Below are positions 15,924 to 23,027 of a DNA stretch of 25,868 nucleotides, piece by piece. The notes under the pieces are model-generated. The model made no database searches. It had not been told where the DNA came from and saw only the letters and a program-made list of their open reading frames with translations. Within the stretch, counting starts at the first letter, position 1, and each line of letters opens with the position of its first letter. The translations under genes were made by a program, and so were the position numbers. Origin of the DNA: Chloroflexi bacterium UBA2235 (GTDB taxonomy: Bacteria; Chloroflexota; UBA11872; UBA12225); the NCBI GenBank assembly GCA_002347925.1, contig DDYL01000092.1, positions 17,943 through 43,810 on the forward strand, in the 5' to 3' direction.

Positions 15924-16172
15924 CTACAACAGTCGCGGTTGGATCGTCTCGGGCGATGGAGATGCAGCACGGAGTTCACGGGCACAGAACTGCGCCTCGG
16001 CACAATCAAGCTCCGCCTTGCGCAGTGCCTGAAGCACGCACTCAAGCCATCGGGCCACATCACCATCCGCATCCGTCGACAGTTCCTGGGCAAACCCAAG
16101 CGTCTGTTCGATCGACTGCCCGATGTGATTGACCTTCTGCAGCAGACTTGTTGCCCCGGCTCCCGCCAGCAT
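15924..16172 (-). CDS. Small helical protein, function unknown
   Basis: This 82-aa protein begins MLAGAGATSLLQKVNHIG and is almost entirely predicted helix. Heptad-like leucines and alanines run across residues 8-70 (IEQTLGFAQEL; WLECVLQALRKAELDCAEAQFC). It has no signal peptide or transmembrane segment. AGGAG lies 7 bases before the ATG at 16172, which fixes the start inside a longer open frame. It is 65 bases upstream of the multi-domain DNA-binding gene on the same strand, so co-transcription is likely. The size and helix pattern suggest a small bundle or coiled-coil partner. No family is recognised. Confidence 0.6.
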   Translation of the reverse strand: MLAGAGATSLLQKVNHIGQSIEQTLGFAQELSTDADGDVARWLECVLQALRKAELDCAEAQFCARELRAASPSPETIQPRLL

Positions 16173-16495
16173 CACAGAACTCCTCGCCAGTACCAGGCAA
16201 CGACGCGAATGAACCCGTCTGCGCTTTGCCTTGCGACATCTGAACGCATCGGTCGCGGTCGCGTTTCGGGACGTGGAAAGCCCGTGGATAACTCCCGGAT
16301 TTCCCCATCGCGGGCAACGCATCCGGATCACCGAAGTTGCACGACGCGACGGAACCGGAACTGGATCCGTTCCACAAAATCATCGCGCATCGCCCTCGGA
16401 TTCAGGGCGTGTCGGGATGCGGAAGAGAAGTGATCGTCATGTGCGCCGGGACGGACGAATACGGGAATCCGTACCAGATTGTGATCGTCTCAGGG
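16173..16495. other. 323-base gap without a supported gene
   Basis: This stretch lies between the start of the 82-aa gene and the stop of the TPP-enzyme beta gene. A plus-strand frame from a TTG at 16337 is open but runs about 220 bases into the minus-strand gene, so it is not called. ACGGA (16451-16455) and TCCGT (16468-16472) could form a weak terminator for the TPP gene. CGTGGATAA at 16283-16291 is one base from a DnaA box. No clear promoter is visible for the 82-aa gene. Confidence 0.5.
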
Positions 16496-17089
16496 TCAGG
16501 CGCCGCCGAGGTATCGCTTGAAGTCGAGAGCGAGTTCCACCGGGTCGGGCAGGAAATACGGGGCCGGTTGGTTCTGCGGACTGATCATCACCCGCAACAA
16601 CCACGGACCCGGACGGACCTTTGCCTCACTCATTGCTACCGACAGGCCAGCTGCCGTGCGGATGTCCGTTGTGGAAAAATTGCAGCCCCGGGCAATCGCG
16701 GTCAGGTCGAGTGAGGACGCCGCCGTCCGCTGTCCTCCGGTCGCCGCATACTGCCCGTTATCCAGCACGATCAGGATCAGGTTCTCCGGCCGCATCGACC
16801 CGATTGTCGCTAGGGTCGAGAACCCCATCAGCAGGCCACCATCACCCTCGATTCCCACAACCCGTTCATGCGTCCTGGCATTCGGGGAGAGGGCAACGCC
16901 AAGGGCAATCGCCGGCACCAGGCCCATCGCGTCCAGGACGTAGAGGTGGTTCGGTTGGCGACCCGTCACCAGCAGCATCTCGCGCACCATCGTGCCAAGG
17001 GCAACAACCAGCGGTTCGGTCGGAAAGGCCCGCGCAATCGCGGCAAGCGCTTCCAGTCGGGTCAGGTCGTGGGACAGTGGTGTGGTCAT
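16496..17089 (-). CDS. TPP-dependent decarboxylase, C-terminal (beta) subunit, ComE-like
   Basis: This 197-aa soluble protein corresponds to the PP/TPP-binding half of a thiamine-diphosphate 2-oxoacid decarboxylase. The cofactor signature is GDG at residues 82-84, followed 27 residues later by Asn111 in LDNGQYAATGGQRT. The segment GRQPNHLYVLDAMGLVPAIALG (43-64) is typical of sulfopyruvate and phosphonopyruvate decarboxylases. The partner subunit gene lies 49 bases upstream on the same strand. A purine-rich GAGAGATC precedes the ATG. Possible substrates are sulfopyruvate, phosphonopyruvate or another 3-substituted pyruvate. No coenzyme M or phosphonate genes are nearby to decide. Confidence 0.85.
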   Translation of the reverse strand: MTTPLSHDLTRLEALAAIARAFPTEPLVVALGTMVREMLLVTGRQPNHLYVLDAMGLVPAIALGVALSPNARTHERVVGIEGDGGLLMGFSTLATIGSMRPENLILIVLDNGQYAATGGQRTAASSLDLTAIARGCNFSTTDIRTAAGLSVAMSEAKVRPGPWLLRVMISPQNQPAPYFLPDPVELALDFKRYLGGA

Positions 17090-17138
17090 GATCTCTCGGT
17101 ACCGGTAGGTGGGGCGTCAGGCCGGTCAAGCGCAACGG

Positions 17139-17693
17139 TCAGTACAGCAGGTTCACCAGCAGGATGACCGGACGGTGCGTCATCTCGGCGTGTTCCCACG
17201 CACCGACGATGCTTGTCGCCCACCGGTCAATCGGCACCCGTTCGTCCAGCACAAAGGTGCGCAGGTCGGCCGCGTCAAGGATGTCATCGACGCGTTCGCA
17301 AAGCGTGTGGATCATGCTGTTGTATTCGTTCAGGCCACCCCGCTGCGAGACAATCAGCAGCATCGGCACGTGATACGGCTGCGCGAACGTCGTCAGCGCG
17401 GTCAGGGCATTGCCAATGCCATTGTCCTGGACAACCAGCAGCGGCCTCGCACCCCCGAGGACCAGGCCTCCGGCGATGCCGATGCCCTCCTCTTCGCGCG
17501 TCAGCGGCGCACTCACCCACGCACCCTCGCGCGCACGCGTCTCAATCATGTCGATGACTGACTTCAGCGTGCTACTCGGAATCCATAGCACGTGCGTCGG
17601 GGCCAGATGCTCAATGGCCTGGTTGACGGCGTCGCAACGTGCCGCGACAACCGCGCGCGAATCAACACCAAGTGCGCTTGTCAGTGGGGGCAT
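17139..17693 (-). CDS. TPP-dependent decarboxylase, N-terminal (alpha) subunit, ComD-like
   Basis: This 184-aa soluble protein is the pyrimidine-binding half of the same enzyme. The family glutamate that activates TPP is in LTREEEGIGIAGG (about Glu67-69), followed by GARPLLVVQDNGIGNALTAL. The N-terminal WIPSSTLKSVIDMI segment also matches sulfopyruvate decarboxylase alpha chains. Alpha and beta subunits together would form one active site at their interface. The ATG at 17693 is preceded by TATACT ending 7 bases upstream, so the two-gene operon is probably transcribed as a leaderless message. The first 10 or so residues (MPPLTSALGV) are poorly conserved in appearance. Confidence 0.85.
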   Translation of the reverse strand: MPPLTSALGVDSRAVVAARCDAVNQAIEHLAPTHVLWIPSSTLKSVIDMIETRAREGAWVSAPLTREEEGIGIAGGLVLGGARPLLVVQDNGIGNALTALTTFAQPYHVPMLLIVSQRGGLNEYNSMIHTLCERVDDILDAADLRTFVLDERVPIDRWATSIVGAWEHAEMTHRPVILLVNLLY

Positions 17694-17700
17694 TTGCGGA

Positions 17701-17706
17701 AGTATA
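17701..17706 (-). promoter_or_regulatory. -10 box of the TPP decarboxylase operon, leaderless type
   Basis: TATACT on the minus strand ends 7 bases before the ATG at 17693. No Shine-Dalgarno is seen. The nearer parS-like site lies about 60 bases upstream. Confidence 0.7.
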
Positions 17707-17768
17707 CGGACGGCATCGCAACCGGCGTTGCCACCCTACCTCTCAACCAGCGTCACCCGCCCACGACG

Positions 17769-17786
17769 TGGTTTCACGTGAAACCA
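17769..17786. promoter_or_regulatory. parS-like ParB binding site 1
   Basis: TGGTTTCACGTGAAACCA is a perfect 18-bp palindrome. Its central 14 bp, GTTTCACGTGAAAC, is identical to the chromosomal parS core known from many bacteria (ParB/Spo0J target). It lies in the intergenic gap between ispH and the TPP decarboxylase genes. Confidence 0.85.
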
Positions 17787-17861
17787 ATCGGCATGGCGTG
17801 GTGCCCAAATGACCGGAGGCATCACTCGGCATGTCACCGAAATGCCACGGTGGGTCGCGCG

Positions 17862-17879
17862 TGGTTTCACGTGAAACCA
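17862..17879. promoter_or_regulatory. parS-like ParB binding site 2
   Basis: This is a second copy of the identical 18-bp palindrome, 93 bp from the first (start to start) and 50 bp from the ispH stop. Two identical copies in one 236-base gap are far beyond chance. Confidence 0.85.
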
Positions 17880-17929
17880 TCCCAACCAACATGCCAGCGC
17901 ATCCGGGGCCGAACGCTCTCCCGCGGACG

Positions 17930-18805
17930 TCACGCCTCGACGAGTGAAGGAACCGCCGCCGGAATGGCCTCGAGGAACGAAATCACCGCGGCGATATCGG
18001 ATTCACGCGTTGACGCACCGGCTGCCAACCCGACGACCGAACGCCCCGCAAACATCTCAACCGTCAATTCGTCGACCGTCTCAATGTGGAGAGTCGGGCA
18101 ATGTGGCTCCGAAACCCGCACCAGCTGAATCGTGTTGGAACTGTCCCGCCCGCCAACAACGACCATCATCTCCACCGAGGATGCCAGCGCCACAGCCTCA
18201 TCCTGCGCATGCAGCGTCCACCCGCAGATCCGCCCACGGTCCTCATAGTGATCGGCCTTGGTGCGCAAGACCTCCACAAGGTCCACGTAATCAGCCTGCA
18301 GGACCGTCGTCTGCGCGATCGATGCCAGCTTCTCGTAATGAGGAAGCGCCTGCGCCTCCTCAAGCGTCTCGATGATGAACCCGTGGTCGGTGTACGCCAC
18401 CGTCGCACGTGCCTCGGGATGGTTCCGGTGACCGAAGATCACCACCTGGTACCCATCATTCTCGAGTTGCACCGCAATCTTCTGCACCGCTGTGACAATC
18501 GGGCAGGTGGCGTCAATCACCTTGAACCCGCGCGCCTCCGCATCGGCAAATGCCACCGGTCCCTCACCATGGGCGCGCATGATGATCGTGCGTCCCTCGA
18601 GGTTCCCCTCGGCAATGTCGGTCTCGGAGAGTTCCCGCACACCCAGCGAAGCAAGTTCGCGCATCGCCGGAGTGTTGTGGATCAGCTTCCCGGAGAGATA
18701 GATCGTCTCCTCACCCGTCTGCGAAGCCTTGATCGCGCGGTTCCAGGCCCGCTTCACGCCACCACAGAACCCCGAGTAGGTTGGTGCACGCCGAACCTGC
18801 ATCAT
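17930..18805 (-). CDS. ispH: 4-hydroxy-3-methylbut-2-enyl diphosphate reductase, IspH/LytB (divergent)
   Basis: This 291-aa cytoplasmic iron-sulfur enzyme carries out the last step of the MEP isoprenoid pathway. The three cluster cysteines are Cys14 (SGFCGGVKRA), Cys101 (DATCPIV) and Cys194 (RICGWTLHAQ). Active-site residues include His43 (LIHNT), His79 (AHGEGP), and His129/Glu131 in GHRNHPEAR. The SSNT phosphate-binding motif is at 222-225, and GASTRESDI closes the protein. The N-terminal motif is SGFCGGV rather than the usual RGFCAGV, and the third-cysteine region lacks the common AT-x-x-RQ pattern, so it is a divergent family member. AGGAG lies 5 bases before the first of two ATGs. A TGCTAGAAT extended -10 is upstream. 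Confidence 0.92.
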   Translation of the reverse strand: MMQVRRAPTYSGFCGGVKRAWNRAIKASQTGEETIYLSGKLIHNTPAMRELASLGVRELSETDIAEGNLEGRTIIMRAHGEGPVAFADAEARGFKVIDATCPIVTAVQKIAVQLENDGYQVVIFGHRNHPEARATVAYTDHGFIIETLEEAQALPHYEKLASIAQTTVLQADYVDLVEVLRTKADHYEDRGRICGWTLHAQDEAVALASSVEMMVVVGGRDSSNTIQLVRVSEPHCPTLHIETVDELTVEMFAGRSVVGLAAGASTRESDIAAVISFLEAIPAAVPSLVEA

Positions 18806-18830
18806 TCACACTCCTGGGACTGGTTGGCAC

Positions 18831-18836
18831 ATTCTA
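18831..18836 (-). promoter_or_regulatory. Extended -10 box of ispH
   Basis: TAGAAT preceded by TGC on the minus strand gives an extended -10 (TGCTAGAAT). It ends 25 bases before the ATG at 18805, leaving a leader long enough for the AGGAG ribosome site. No consensus -35 is visible. Confidence 0.55.
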
Positions 18837-18870
18837 GCAACGTCCCAGATCAAATCAGGGTCAGGAACGC

Positions 18871-18886
18871 GTTCCGAAACCGGAAC
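18871..18886 (-). terminator. Hairpin after the Nramp-like gene
   Basis: GTTCCG (18871-18876) and CGGAAC (18881-18886) form a 6-bp stem with a 4-base loop, 7 bases after the Nramp-like stop. No T-tract follows. Confidence 0.4.
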
Positions 18887-18893
18887 ACACCGG

Positions 18894-20189
18894 TCACCCG
18901 ATGCCCAGCCACGGTCCGAAGAGCGAGGTCACCAGCATCAGGATGGCCAGTGATCCGATCACCACGGTCACGACCCAGGCCAGCGCGCCATGGACCGCAC
19001 CGTTCGCATGCCGCCCCATCAGTTGGCGGTTTCCCGCCATCCGGGTGATGAACACCAGCAGCACGGGCAGGATGATCCCGTTTACCGCCTGCACCACGAT
19101 CAGCAACCGGATGACCGGTATGCCCGGCACAAGCGCGATCATCGCACCTGCAGCGATCAGGACCGTCAACAACCCGTAGAAGATCGGCGCCTCGGAAAAG
19201 GTGAGCTCAACCCCGCGTTCAAAGCCGAATGCCTCGCACACCGATGCGGCCGTTGCCAGCGGCAGCACACCAGCCGCCAGCATCGACGCACCGAAGATCC
19301 CGACACCGAACAGGTACGACGCATACGGCCCCGCAATCGGGGCCAGCGCCCTCGCGGCATCCTCGGCCGTGGCAATCTCCACACCCATCCCGCCCGGTGA
19401 CGACGCGAAGATCGTTGCCGCCGTTGCCACGATGATGCAGATCGCCACAAGGATCGAGAATACGCATCCGGCCAGGACATCGGCACGCGCGTAACGCAGG
19501 TCCTCGGCGGTCACGCCCTTCTCTACCACCGCATCCTGCTGATACATCTGCATGTACGGGGAGATCGTGGTGCCAACCGTCGCGACAAAGAGCAGGATGT
19601 ACCCAGCGTCCATTCGGACCGTCGGCACCACCGCGTGTTGCAGCACCTCACCCCAGTCGGGATTCCCAAGTACCGCTGAAATCGGATATGCCAGGCTCAC
19701 CAGCGCGAAGGCAAGGAAAAGCCGCTCCACCCTCCGGTAATCGCCGTAGACAATCAGCCACCACACCAGCGCCGCCATCGCCGGGACCGCAAGGAAGCGG
19801 GGCACCCCGAACAGGTCGGCAGCCGCAGCGATCCCCACGAACTCAGTGACCGTGACCCCGCCGTTGGCGATCAGGAACCCCGTCATGGCTACCACCGACC
19901 AGCGTGGTCCGAACTGTTCCCGGATGAGGTCTGACAGTCCCTTGCCCGTCACGGCCCCCAGACGCGCGCACTGTTCCTGCACCGCCACCAGGGCGAAGGC
20001 AGTCACGACCATCATCCAGATCAGGTCATAGCCGTACCTCGCCCCAACGGACGCATACGTGGCGATGCCACCGACGTCATTGCCAGCAGTCGCCGCAATG
20101 AGACCCGGTCCGAGGGCAGTCAGGTAGAGACGCCACGACCGACTGCGGCCACGCGCACCCTGACCCAGACGTGCAAGTCTCGCCCACAT
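18894..20189 (-). CDS. Nramp-family divalent metal transporter with non-canonical metal site
   Basis: This 431-aa protein has about eleven hydrophobic segments and the LeuT-type Nramp fold (GPGLIAATAGND at 27-38 is the TM1 region). Canonical Nramps have DPGN in TM1 and a Met in an MPH motif in TM6. Here TM1 reads DVGG (38-41) and TM6 reads ISPYM (209-213), so the Asn and Met that favour Mn2+/Fe2+ are lost while the Asp is kept. Nramp-related magnesium transporters (NRMT) are reported to show similar losses, so Mg2+ is a likely cargo (inference). A gene for an MgtE-N/CBS protein lies 142 bases upstream on the same strand. No strong ribosome site is seen before the ATG. Confidence 0.88.
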   Translation of the reverse strand: MWARLARLGQGARGRSRSWRLYLTALGPGLIAATAGNDVGGIATYASVGARYGYDLIWMMVVTAFALVAVQEQCARLGAVTGKGLSDLIREQFGPRWSVVAMTGFLIANGGVTVTEFVGIAAAADLFGVPRFLAVPAMAALVWWLIVYGDYRRVERLFLAFALVSLAYPISAVLGNPDWGEVLQHAVVPTVRMDAGYILLFVATVGTTISPYMQMYQQDAVVEKGVTAEDLRYARADVLAGCVFSILVAICIIVATAATIFASSPGGMGVEIATAEDAARALAPIAGPYASYLFGVGIFGASMLAAGVLPLATAASVCEAFGFERGVELTFSEAPIFYGLLTVLIAAGAMIALVPGIPVIRLLIVVQAVNGIILPVLLVFITRMAGNRQLMGRHANGAVHGALAWVVTVVIGSLAILMLVTSLFGPWLGIG

Positions 20190-20290
20190 CAGGGTCTGCT
20201 CACGATCTCACCACGGCAGGTCACTTGTGGCGGGCACGTCAATGGCAAATCGTTCTCTCCGGTGCATCGGTTACACACATTCCCGAACAA

Positions 20291-20319
20291 TCCGGAACCA
20301 CCATCTCGTCATTCCGGAA
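20291..20319 (-). repeat. Inverted TTCCGGAA-type repeat between CBS and Nramp-like genes
   Basis: TCCGGAA (20291-20297) and TTCCGGA (20312-20318) flank 14 bases. Outer CCCG/CGGG bases could extend the stem. It may be an intercistronic RNA hairpin or an operator in the 142-base gap. Confidence 0.35.
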
Positions 20320-20331
20320 CGGGAAACGTGG

Positions 20332-21636
20332 TTAGTGGAAGATGCGCGGGATCCGTGGCCGCCACTCATTGGGCAGCAGCACGTCAATGGCATCGTCGAC
20401 GGTCACGATACCCAGCAGCCGCCCATCGTCATCGACCACTGGCATGGCAACCAAGTCATAGTGCGTGAACTCGTCGGCAACATCGTCCGCGCTCATGTCA
20501 ACGGTCAGCGTGATCACTTCACGCACCATCAGCGAGTCCAGCCTCGTATCCGGTTCCGCCAGCACCAGGTCACGCAGGGTCACCGTCCCGACCAGGCGAC
20601 CGTCCGGCTCACTCTCGAGCACGTACAGGTACGGCATCTCATCGGGAAGCCAGTCGGCCTCGCGCAGGCGCTTGATTGTCTCGGCAACCGTCAGCGTTGA
20701 CCCAACCGAAAGATACTCGGTGGACATCAACCCACCGGCGGTATTCGGCGCGTGGGCAAGCAGGCGGGAGAGATCAGCCGCCTCATCGGGTTCCATCGCA
20801 TCAAGGAGGTCCCGCGCCTCCTCGCGTGGCAGGTCTGCAAGGATGTCTGCAGCGACGTCCTTCTCCATCTCGTCCAGGATGTCGCCAGCCTTCTCGTCAT
20901 CAAGCGACGTCAGCACCGCAGCCTGGACCTCGCTTGGCAACCACTCCACCACGTCGGCCGCCCGTTCGTCGTCCAGGGCTGCCAGGACCTCCTGCGTCTG
21001 GCGATAGCCGAGTTCGGCAATCAGTTCCGCCAGGTCCGCCGGGTGCATGCGCGCAAGGTTCGTGTGATCCACGCGCAACTTGACACCCGGGACGTCCGAC
21101 GCGAAGAACTCGACCTGGTCCCACGAAATCACCACATTCGCCGGGAACCGGTTCCGTACCGACGGCACCATCCAGCGTGGAACAACCCGCGCCAGGAAAC
21201 TGCCCACGCTGATGTCCGCCGCCGCCACCCGCCACCCACCTGGCACCCGCGGGTCAGGTGCGAGCTGTACGTCGTTGACCCGGACGACGCGCCGTCCGTC
21301 CACATCAACCACCTGCTTGTCCAGGACGTCCCCGCCAACCAGCAGTTCGCCATCGCGCCGCGTGAATGGACGCAGGTCAAGCCGGGAGCTTGCCAAGGTG
21401 ACGCCGGTCGGACCGAACTCGCGCACCGACATCCACGGTACAAAGACCGAATGGGTGCGCAATCCTCCCATGCGGATGACCAGTCCGGTCAGCGGTGGGA
21501 AGAGTTCATCGCCAGCTTCAAGGACACGGGCAACCACATCGTGCAGGCGCCCGATGTATTCACCGGCACGCCCGTGGACGGGTGCACCCACGGTCTGGGC
21601 GACATTCAGGACGTGGACGGGCGTAACTAGAGACAC
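20332..21636 (-). CDS. Soluble PRC-barrel / MgtE-N / CBS-pair protein, likely Mg2+ sensor
   Basis: This 434-aa protein has no transmembrane segment. Residues about 12-165 contain PRC-barrel-like strands (GEYIGRLHDVVA; LLVGGDVLDKQVVDVDGRRV). Residues about 195-298 form the acidic superhelical MgtE N-domain (HPADLAELIAEL; LPREEARDLLDAMEPDEAADL). Two CBS domains follow (about 302-362 and 366-425). In MgtE these cytosolic parts bind Mg2+ and gate the pore; here the pore domain is missing. The neighbouring Nramp-like gene could supply the transport part. The start is the GTG at 21636, with AGGAAA about 9 bases upstream. A promoter and a 5' stem-loop precede it. Confidence 0.88.
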   Translation of the reverse strand: MSLVTPVHVLNVAQTVGAPVHGRAGEYIGRLHDVVARVLEAGDELFPPLTGLVIRMGGLRTHSVFVPWMSVREFGPTGVTLASSRLDLRPFTRRDGELLVGGDVLDKQVVDVDGRRVVRVNDVQLAPDPRVPGGWRVAAADISVGSFLARVVPRWMVPSVRNRFPANVVISWDQVEFFASDVPGVKLRVDHTNLARMHPADLAELIAELGYRQTQEVLAALDDERAADVVEWLPSEVQAAVLTSLDDEKAGDILDEMEKDVAADILADLPREEARDLLDAMEPDEAADLSRLLAHAPNTAGGLMSTEYLSVGSTLTVAETIKRLREADWLPDEMPYLYVLESEPDGRLVGTVTLRDLVLAEPDTRLDSLMVREVITLTVDMSADDVADEFTHYDLVAMPVVDDDGRLLGIVTVDDAIDVLLPNEWRPRIPRIFH

Positions 21637-21684
21637 CGCCGTCGTTTCCTGACCCGTTCGTCACGTTCATCATTTCCGTACGCC

Positions 21685-21720
21685 GGATGCAAGCGTGACT
21701 GCACGTCATGGATTGCATCC
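21685..21720 (-). promoter_or_regulatory. Stem-loop at the predicted 5' end of the MgtE-N/CBS mRNA
   Basis: GGATGCAA (21685-21692) and TTGCATCC (21713-21720) are perfect 8-bp arms around 20 bases that contain a smaller TGAC/GTCA repeat. The outer end coincides with the predicted transcription start at about 21720. It may stabilise the mRNA, regulate it, or be a DNA operator. It is too small for a known Mg2+ riboswitch of the M-box type. Confidence 0.45.
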
Positions 21721-21726
21721 CATTAG

Positions 21727-21755
21727 AGGATAGTCCGACCTCCGTCAGACTGCAA
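21727..21755 (-). promoter_or_regulatory. Candidate promoter of the MgtE-N/CBS gene
   Basis: On the minus strand TTGCAG (21750-21755) is followed after exactly 17 bases by TATCCT (21727-21732). This predicts a start near 21720 and an 84-base leader before the GTG at 21636. Confidence 0.5.
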
Positions 21756-21757
21756 CT

Positions 21758-21790
21758 GTCGAACCGGCCCCATCAGGTAGCCGGTTCGAC
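21758..21790 (-). terminator. 11-bp hairpin after the Ca2+/H+ antiporter gene
   Basis: GTCGAACCGGC (21758-21768) pairs perfectly with GCCGGTTCGAC (21780-21790) around an 11-base loop, 19 bases after the antiporter stop at 21810. It probably separates that gene from the MgtE-N/CBS transcript. No T-tract follows. Confidence 0.6.
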
Positions 21791-21809
21791 GAGTGCCGTC
21801 CAATTGCAC

Positions 21810-22916
21810 CTACGCCGGCACGAAGTAGGTCGCCAGCGCGACGATCACGTAGAGGGCCAGAAGTAGCAAACCCTCGTACCAGTTCGACTCGCCGTCCAGT
21901 GACACGAACGTCACTGCGAAGACCGCCAACGCCAGCCCGAAGAGTTCGAATGGATGGAATACCAGGTTCATCGGGGCACCAAGCACCCACGAGAAGAGGA
22001 CCAGCACTGGCGCTACCAGCAAGGCGATCTGGACACTGGAATCCTTCGCGATGTTGATCGCCAACTGCATCTGGTCACGGCGCGCGAAGACCACCGCCGA
22101 GAAATGTTCGGCAGCATTTCCCACCACGGCAACGACGATGAATCCCACAAAGAGGTCCGTCATCCCCATCGCCCGTGCCGCGCCCTCGACGGCGCCAACG
22201 AGGATCTCGGCACCGATCGCCGTCAGGACCGTTGCCACCAACAGGAGCAGCACCGACGCATTCGTCGACATGCCGTGCGGTTCCTCACTGGCATGGCCCG
22301 ACCCACTGAGTTCCGGTTCACTGAACACATCGGCATGGGTGCGCAGCGAAAAGATCAGTCCCGCCACATAACACCCAAGCAACACCAGCGAGGTCGCCAG
22401 ACTCAGTTCGTCAAGCGCAAGGTTGCTTGTCCGCAGGTCACCAAGGACCGTCATGTCGTAGACCGCAGGCATGACCAGACCGGCGACCGCGATGAACAGC
22501 ATCAGCGACTTCGCACTCGCCCCCGTCGCACTGAACTTCTGTGACGTCCGTCCAATGCCCCCGGCAAACATGGCGGCCCCGAGGACAAGCAGGGTGTTGC
22601 CGAGGATTGAACCCGCCACGGAGGCCTTCACGACATCCGTCAGGCCAGCCGACAAGGCAAATCCCGCAATCAGCAGCTCCGCGCCATTCCCGAACGTCGC
22701 ATTCAGCAATCCACCGATCCCCGGACCGACACGCCGGGCCAGATCCTCCGTGGCGTGACCGATGAGGCCCGCGAGGGGAATGATCGACAGCGCCGACGCC
22801 GCAAAGACCCACACGTCACCGGCGTGCACCATCTCCAGTGCGACCGCGACAGGCAGGAATAGCAGCAACAGGTTCAGCCGGCTTCCAAAGATCGCCGGGC
22901 CCAATTCACTCAGCAC
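21810..22916 (-). CDS. cax: Calcium/proton exchanger (CAX family)
   Basis: This 368-aa cation/H+ antiporter of the inner membrane has about eleven hydrophobic segments in two homologous halves. The two signature alpha-repeats are GGLLNATFGNGAELLIA (68-84) and VVGNAAEHFSAV (264-275). Their acidic residues Glu80 and Glu270 bind the exchanged Ca2+. A hydrophilic acidic loop with His residues (about 193-216) links the halves. The start is a GTG with GGGAGG 5 bases upstream. It is the first of three cation-handling genes on this strand, but a hairpin and a new promoter follow it, so it is probably a separate transcript. It probably exports Ca2+. Confidence 0.93.
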   Translation of the reverse strand: MLSELGPAIFGSRLNLLLLFLPVAVALEMVHAGDVWVFAASALSIIPLAGLIGHATEDLARRVGPGIGGLLNATFGNGAELLIAGFALSAGLTDVVKASVAGSILGNTLLVLGAAMFAGGIGRTSQKFSATGASAKSLMLFIAVAGLVMPAVYDMTVLGDLRTSNLALDELSLATSLVLLGCYVAGLIFSLRTHADVFSEPELSGSGHASEEPHGMSTNASVLLLLVATVLTAIGAEILVGAVEGAARAMGMTDLFVGFIVVAVVGNAAEHFSAVVFARRDQMQLAINIAKDSSVQIALLVAPVLVLFSWVLGAPMNLVFHPFELFGLALAVFAVTFVSLDGESNWYEGLLLLALYVIVALATYFVPA

Positions 22917-23027
22917 TGATCCCTCCCTGAAAGGGGCAACTCACCTTGCACCCAGTGGCACATGGGGTCACGTGTCGTCGGGCACCCGGACAGTCCGGCG
23001 GCATGGGTAGCCGGGACCACGGAACGC

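Noticed and set aside
16283..16291. CGTGGATAA, one base from a DnaA box.
   Set aside because: A single near-match without a cluster or an AT-rich region is expected by chance; it does not show an origin here despite the nearby parS sites.
16337..16714. Plus-strand open frame with a protein-like stretch (AGTDEYGNPYQIVIVSG).
   Set aside because: It starts at TTG without a ribosome site or -10 box, and more than half of it runs antisense to the well-supported TPP beta subunit gene.
17736..17933. 65-aa minus-strand frame containing WFHVKP twice.
   Set aside because: The repeated peptide is simply the translation of the two parS palindromes; the frame has no ribosome site and overlaps the end of ispH.
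21637..21720. Leader considered as an M-box (Mg2+) riboswitch.
   Set aside because: At 84 bases it is about half the expected size, and only one simple stem is visible.
21758..21790. GGTTCGA resembling a tRNA T-loop.
   Set aside because: It is part of a perfect 11-bp hairpin; no acceptor, D or anticodon stems can be drawn around it.
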